Source of the DNA: Isoetes taiwanensis
Taxonomy: Eukaryota > Streptophyta > Lycopodiopsida > Isoetales > Isoetaceae
Reading direction: 5' to 3'
Length of the DNA stretch: 64,000 bases
Assembly: GCA_021234155.1 (NCBI GenBank)
Contig: JAJEKV010000025.1
Location: 4,596,078-4,660,077 of the forward strand
The position numbers and the translations under genes are program-made. The notes under the pieces were generated by a model, which saw only the letters and a list, made by a program, of their open reading frames with translations, was not told where the DNA came from and did no database searches. This document shows positions 59,900 to 64,000 of the stretch, piece by piece (position 1 is the first letter of the stretch; each line of letters opens with the position of its first letter).

Positions 59900-60240
59900 T
59901 ATGCACTTTCTATGTATAGTAATACAAAAAATAGACGCTCTCCCCTTTTTAATATGTTAATATTTACCCATAGCTTTTTTCAAAGATAGCTTTTTTAAAT
60001 GGGACGCTATATACTATGTATTTTCTAATTTCTAATAAGCACAATATCCTATGTGACTACAAAATGGGAAGCTTTTTAAAATGGGACACTATATACTATG
60101 TATTTATCAATAAGCACAATATCCTATATACTATGTATTTTTCAATAAACACAATATCCTATGTATTTTCTATGAAAAAAAATACACTCCTTATATATTT
60201 TCTATGAAAAAATAGACCATCACAAACTCTAAACGAGCAT
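59900..60240 (+). repeat. Degenerate CACAATATCCTATGTATTTT repeats
   Basis: At least four imperfect copies of a 40-60 bp unit built on ACTATGTATTTTTCAATAA and GCACAATATCCTATG. Very AT-rich and non-coding. Confidence 0.6.
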
Positions 60241-60360
60241 ACAAAGAATGCTTGAAAGAATGCCAAATAAAACTTGCCAAATAAAACTTGCCAAATATGA
60301 CTAGAACTTGCGAAAATGTAAAGCTTCAAACAAACAAATCCTCTATTTCTTTTTTAACTC

Positions 60361-60500
60361 TTGATTGTTCTTTTTACTCTACCCGCTTTTTTTTCCCCTC
60401 ATTTTCTAAATTTGAATTTGGTACATATTTATTGTTCTTTTTACTCTACCCCGCTTTTTTTCCCCCTCATTTTCGAAATTTGAATTTGGTACATACCTTT
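60361..60500 (+). repeat. ~70-bp tandem duplication
   Basis: TTGTTCTTTTTACTCTACCC through AAATTTGAATTTGGTACATA occurs at about 60365-60428 and again at about 60432-60494, with small length differences in the T-run. Confidence 0.75.
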
Positions 60501-60739
60501 TGGTCCTGCTCTTTCCCACGATGGCTCTAATCCCCTGCTGAAGACCCGGCTATGGCGATGGCGATGGCAGCCTCTCTTTACTCCTTTTCGAAGTTATTTT
60601 CCGAAGTTATAGCATCTAAAAAAAAACATCCTAGTTTAACCTGAACCAGCATCTCTGCTTGGATCTAGCCCAATCTTGCAGGCCCATCAGAGTGTGAGAG
60701 AGAGATTCATGGAGGGAGCCCCCAAGCCTTGTTGCCGCT

Positions 60740-61765
60740 GCCGGGAGAGGCAAAGAAAAGAATGGAAAAAAAAAATAAAGAAGCACAGAGCAGAATTTAG
60801 AGAGGCACCGGAATGGAAGGATTTAGAGAAAGGAGACTATGAAAGGCGATAGAGGCAAAAACCTGCTCTTCCTGTTTGGATCAAAGCCAAGGAACGGAGC
60901 TTGGATATGGAGCTCAAATGTGCTTGTATGGAGGCCGAGAGCCCTGCGCCTTGTTCGCTGCTTAGGGAGAGGCAAAGAAAAGAAAAAAAAAAAAAAAAAA
61001 AGAAGCTGAGCGAAGTTAGAGAGGCACGGAATGGAAGGATTTAGAAAGGAGACTATGAAAGGCGGTGAGGCAAAAACCTGCTCTTCTGTTTGGATCAAAG
61101 CCAAGGCAATTTTGGATATGGAGCTCAAATGTGCTTGTATGGAGGCGGAGCCCTAGCCTTGTTGCCGCTGCCGGGAGAGGCAAAGAAAAGAATGGAAAAA
61201 AAAAAAAACCAGGCGGAAGTTAGAGAGGCAGTGGAATGGAAGGATTTAGAGAAAGGCGACTATGAAAGGCGGTAGAGGCACCTGCTCTTCCTGTTTGGAT
61301 CAAAGCCAAGGAACGGGCTGGATATGGAGCTCAAATGTGCTTGTGGAGATTCATGGAGGTGAAGCCCTGCGCCTTGTTGTTGTTAGGGAGGGCTGGCACC
61401 ACAGGGGAAGCGGGATTTACATGCTCCTCTGCATCTTCCTCTTCTTACTCCTTATCGCTACTTGAAAAGCCGACTTTGAATTGATTCAACCACGGTGCTG
61501 CCCAAACCGAGCACAAGGGTAATAGGCGAGCTAAGATGGGCGCAAGACACTCTGGTGGAGAGGAAGCTATGGCCATTCAGGAGAGATAAGCTATGGAATG
61601 AAAGGATTTAGAGAAAGGAGACTATGAAAGGCGGTAAAGGCAAAACCTTCTCTTCTGTTTGGATCGAAGCCAAAGGCGGAGCTGGATATGGAGCTCAAGT
61701 GTCTTCTGCGGTGACCTCGGTTTTTGAGCTTCGGTATGGAGCTTAAATGTGCTTCGGTTTTGGAT
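60740..61765 (+). repeat. ~210-220-bp tandem repeats, three copies plus partial
   Basis: The anchor GAGGCAAAGAAAAG recurs near 60747, 60968 and 61177. Each copy also contains GGAATGGAAGGATTTAGA, GACTATGAAAGGCGGT, TGTTTGGATCAAAGCCAAGG and GGATATGGAGCTCAAATGTG. A partial copy lies at 61590-61765. An A-run of variable length is internal to each unit. The unit looks like a low-copy satellite or remnants of a repeated exon; no conserved frame is apparent. Confidence 0.85.
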
Positions 61766-62394
61766 TTGGGTTTGTTTGTGTTTGATGTGGAAGATGTGGC
61801 TTTGAATATGAATATTTGATGATTTGATTTTGGCGGCAAATCCCGCTCTTAGAGCTTTGCAATTTGTCGGAGTTGTCCAAGCACGGAGTAGAAGATGAAG
61901 AATCGCCTTTCTTTTGCCTTACGCTACAAGCGGAAATCTGACCATATTTTAGCCATAGCTTCTAATTTTTTAGCGGATGCATATGAAATGACCTTCGCTT
62001 GCTTCTGCTTCTATTTTCGAGGAAGCGATGGTGGCCTCTTGCATTGCCAAAAAGTGTCGGATGTTCTTGCTATGCATACAAGCTTCTGAATGCTCTCACT
62101 TTTCGCCTGAATTGGGTCTTTGTTTACGAGAAAAAATCAAGAAGCGGTGCATGACCATTTCTTCCTATTGATGAAGGGATGCTTCATTCTCGACTCCCAG
62201 GAGTTAGAATGGAGGCACTGTGTTGTGTGTTGTGTTGTATTTGGGCTTAGTTGTGTATTTGGGCATGCCAAGGATTATTATTTAACTTAGTCATTAAATT
62301 AATTTAATTTATTATTTAATTAATTATTTAGTTAGTTTAATTAATTATTAATTATATATTAATAATTAATACTTGGGGGGGAGGGGGAGGGGAA
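61766..62394. other. No gene recognised
   Basis: Spacer with an AT-rich run of TTAATTAATTATT words at 62280-62370. Short frames only. Confidence 0.4.
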
Positions 62395-62720
62395 AGACCT
62401 TGCCCCCCCTTTGCCCTCCCTTTCCCCTTTTGCCCCTTTGCTTTCTCCCCGATCCTTTCTTCTAACTTATCCCCCCCCCCCCGCCCCTTCCCTTCTTCTT
62501 TTGAGACTTCCTCTCCTACCTCTCTCCTTTGTGCCCTCTCCGCTCTTTTGCCTCCCTCCCTCCCTCCCTTGCCTCCTCCCTCTCCCCGCTCTTTTGCCTC
62601 CCTCCCTCTCCCTTGCCTCCTCCCTCCCCCTGCTCTTTTGCCTCCCTCCCTCCCTTCCATCTCCCCTTCCTTCCTACCATTCTTTCTCCACCGCCTCCCC
62701 TTCTTTTCTCGGATTGTTCT
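62395..62720 (+). repeat. C/T-rich low-complexity tandem repeats
   Basis: A polypyrimidine stretch with units close to CTCTTTTGCCTCCCTCCCTC repeated about four times between 62540 and 62660. The long proline/serine-rich or glycine/arginine-rich frames here are compositional artefacts. Confidence 0.85.
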
Positions 62721-63300
62721 TTGTAAATGTTATTGTTGTTTTTATTAAGAAAAAATTCTATGCAAGCATTCAATTCAAAAAAAAATTTAGTATGAGTCTC
62801 ATTTTAGTCTGAGTCCCAAATTTCGAGATTTGACCCACTTTAATTAAATGCGACTTTTAAGGCGATATTCCGTTTTTATTTGTCCTTAACAAGGTGTAGA
62901 TTTGTAAATGTGTATTCCACGAATACCCAATCACCACCTTGGTGGACCAAAAGTGTATTCCGAATACACTACTGGTCGGTAGCGGGGAATACGGGTATTT
63001 ATTCAAAATTCGAAATCTGATGCTAGTTCTACTTTTTTTTCCTTGTTTTGTTTACATGTTCTTGGTACACTCATTTGTTGGGTCGTGTTGACTTTTCGGC
63101 AAAAAAATGTCATAACATGCCAAACATGCTTAATGGAGCAATTGAGCGTGGATGGCTAGGGAGAGATGTAGAGAACTTTATCCCATTCTAACTTTCGATG
63201 GCGTATTATTCAATATGCTCCAAATTTTGAGGGTGCGTGTCGTCTTCTCGTTTTCTTAGATTTCTCCATGTTTGTTGTTAGAGTGACGTTATTTCTCACA
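62721..63300. other. Spacer before methyltransferase exon
   Basis: Contains repeated GAATAC words (GTATTCCACGAATAC, GTATTCCGAATAC) at 62910-62995, forming short dyads. It ends in the acceptor TTATTTCTCACAG before 63302. No coding support. Confidence 0.4.
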
Positions 63301-63639
63301 GAGCAAGAAGAACAAGGACCTACCAGAGGGATTCATGCACCTGGTAAGGACAGCTCAAGAGGAGAGGACATTAGCGGACAGGCGGATAGTAGATGTTGAG
63401 CCTTCCGGCGGCGAGAGGTTTTGTATGTTCGATCAGAATAACTTTTTTTCCATCGTTCATGGGGACTGCACGACGTTGGTTGGAACGATAAAGCCACAAG
63501 ATTTCACCTTGGTCATAGCAAACTTGCCATATGAGCAAAATCTGATGCATCAGCTTCGAGAATATAGGGACGCCACCGGGATACGGGTGTGCAAGAGCAG
63601 TCTTTGTTGTAAAAGCATGTGAGTGATGAATCTTTGATT

Positions 63640-64000
63640 ACGCTTCAATTGAAAATTTGGCGAACCCCAAGAGCCAGCGTACATCTTTAAGCGAGGAAGG
63701 TGTTTTCCAATCAAGAACTGTGCTAACCTTCTCTAGATCCATGGTAACACCACGAGGCGTGATCGCGATAGCCTAGAAACTCAACATTGTCTTGCTCGGG
63801 CTGACACTTCTCCACTTGGCATAAAGTCCATGTTCGCGTAGCCCGAAGGACCTTCTTGACATGTTCTTCATGCTCCTCCAAAGTCTTCGAATAAACAAGA
63901 ATATCATCTAGATAGATGATAACAAAAGATCCAAAACTCGAGAAAACATCGTTAGCCATGTCTTTGGAAGACCATTTGGAGCATTGGTAAGGCCGAAGGC
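63640..64000 (-). mobile_element. Ty3/gypsy reverse transcriptase fragment (runs off the end)
   Basis: The minus strand reads AFGLTNAP at the window edge, then FGSFVIIYLDDILVYSKTLE (about 63930-63880) with the catalytic YLDD, and EEHVKKVL and VEFLGY downstream. Past a frameshift, VLDWKTPSSLKDVRWLLGFA (about 63730-63660) matches the region after the gypsy RT thumb. Frameshifts near 63975 and 63770 show decay. It directly abuts the end of the methyltransferase-like exon, so it may have truncated that gene. Confidence 0.85.

Larger units (their letters stand above)
57290..63617 (+). pseudogene. ParB-like domain plus putative DNA methyltransferase, split gene
   Basis: The frame 57290-57946 begins with a basic nuclear-signal-like patch (SSKKRKGKGKALG). 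A ParB/sulfiredoxin-like domain follows: RPLQVRKIYADHLRNLKDRI, then HVAPIVVLVD, then YILGGNYSFKARRQLYKE (GGN followed by Tyr where His/Glu is common), then LTDEEAKIVANTHDAD. A frameshift near 57933 leads to CLKYDEANKRQSLISHDNWF. An exon at 58157-58367 (TITVWRGSWGLHGYGVLWKG) ends at a GTAAGA donor. After a 4.9-kb gap, an acceptor before 63302 opens NKDLPEGFMHLVRTAQEERT, then FFSIVHGDCTTLVG and DFTLVIANLPYEQNLM. GDC plus NLPY resembles the substrate and catalytic region of N6-adenine methyltransferases. Another shift near 63580 precedes a GTGAGT donor at 63618. The remainder is cut by a gypsy fragment. ParB-methylase fusions are known in phages and bacteria; the plant source is unclear. The domain calls are by pattern only. 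Confidence 0.5.

Noticed and set aside
60823-61839. Open frames in the ~210-220-bp repeats
   Set aside because: The frame is not maintained from copy to copy, and length-variable A-runs disrupt it.
62352-62812. Long glycine/arginine-rich and proline/leucine-rich open frames
   Set aside because: All arise from a C/T-rich low-complexity tract that is open in several frames on both strands.

Overview
The window is nuclear DNA of a land plant. The evidence is a nine-exon Cyclin C gene, a PLS-type PPR gene, an ERECTA-type receptor-kinase relic, an intact PELOTA gene and fragments of LINE, copia, gypsy, Helitron-like and MITE elements. Low gene density, AT-rich spacers and many nested, decayed elements suggest a large TE-rich genome, possibly a fern or another seed-free plant. 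That is inference; no single feature proves the lineage.

Layout. 1-12.5 kb is mostly non-coding. It holds a ~740-bp tandem duplication, a Helitron-like 3' end and a small secreted-protein gene with its own TATA box. 12.5-27.4 kb is accessory DNA: a decayed DDE-type transposase (+) broken by a LINE, satellite-like arrays, two small minus-strand genes sharing this repeat environment, and a decayed minus-strand RING-H2 gene. Two insertions in that RING gene can be dated relative to its exons: a MITE with a 4-bp target duplication and a LINE with a 14-bp target duplication. 27.4-36.5 kb is mainly spacer, with an ORF1-only LINE and an LRR-kinase relic. PELOTA lies at 36.5-37.6 kb. At 41.7-44.9 kb a PIF1-like helicase occurs as an inverted duplication. 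45-46.2 kb looks like another LINE fragment. 46.6-47.3 kb has splice-bounded exons of an unrecognised minus-strand gene.

48.7-51.4 kb is Cyclin C, with a GC-AG intron, a duplicated 3' splice site and one missing base. 52.5-52.8 kb encodes a candidate 37-residue arginine-rich protein in two exons. 53.9-55.7 kb is a frameshifted PPR gene. 57.3-63.6 kb appears to be one split gene with a ParB-like domain followed, after a ~4.9 kb gap, by a putative adenine-methyltransferase motif. The gap holds an array of short perfect or near-perfect palindromes and ~210-220-bp tandem repeats. A gypsy fragment closes the window.

The most unusual items are the ParB/methyltransferase-like gene with its palindrome array, the helicase inverted repeat, the DDE element with its motif set, and the shared 3'-end signature of four LINE tails that carry different microsatellites. 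Exon models are read by eye from GT/GC-AG signals and phase; no alignment or transcript was available.
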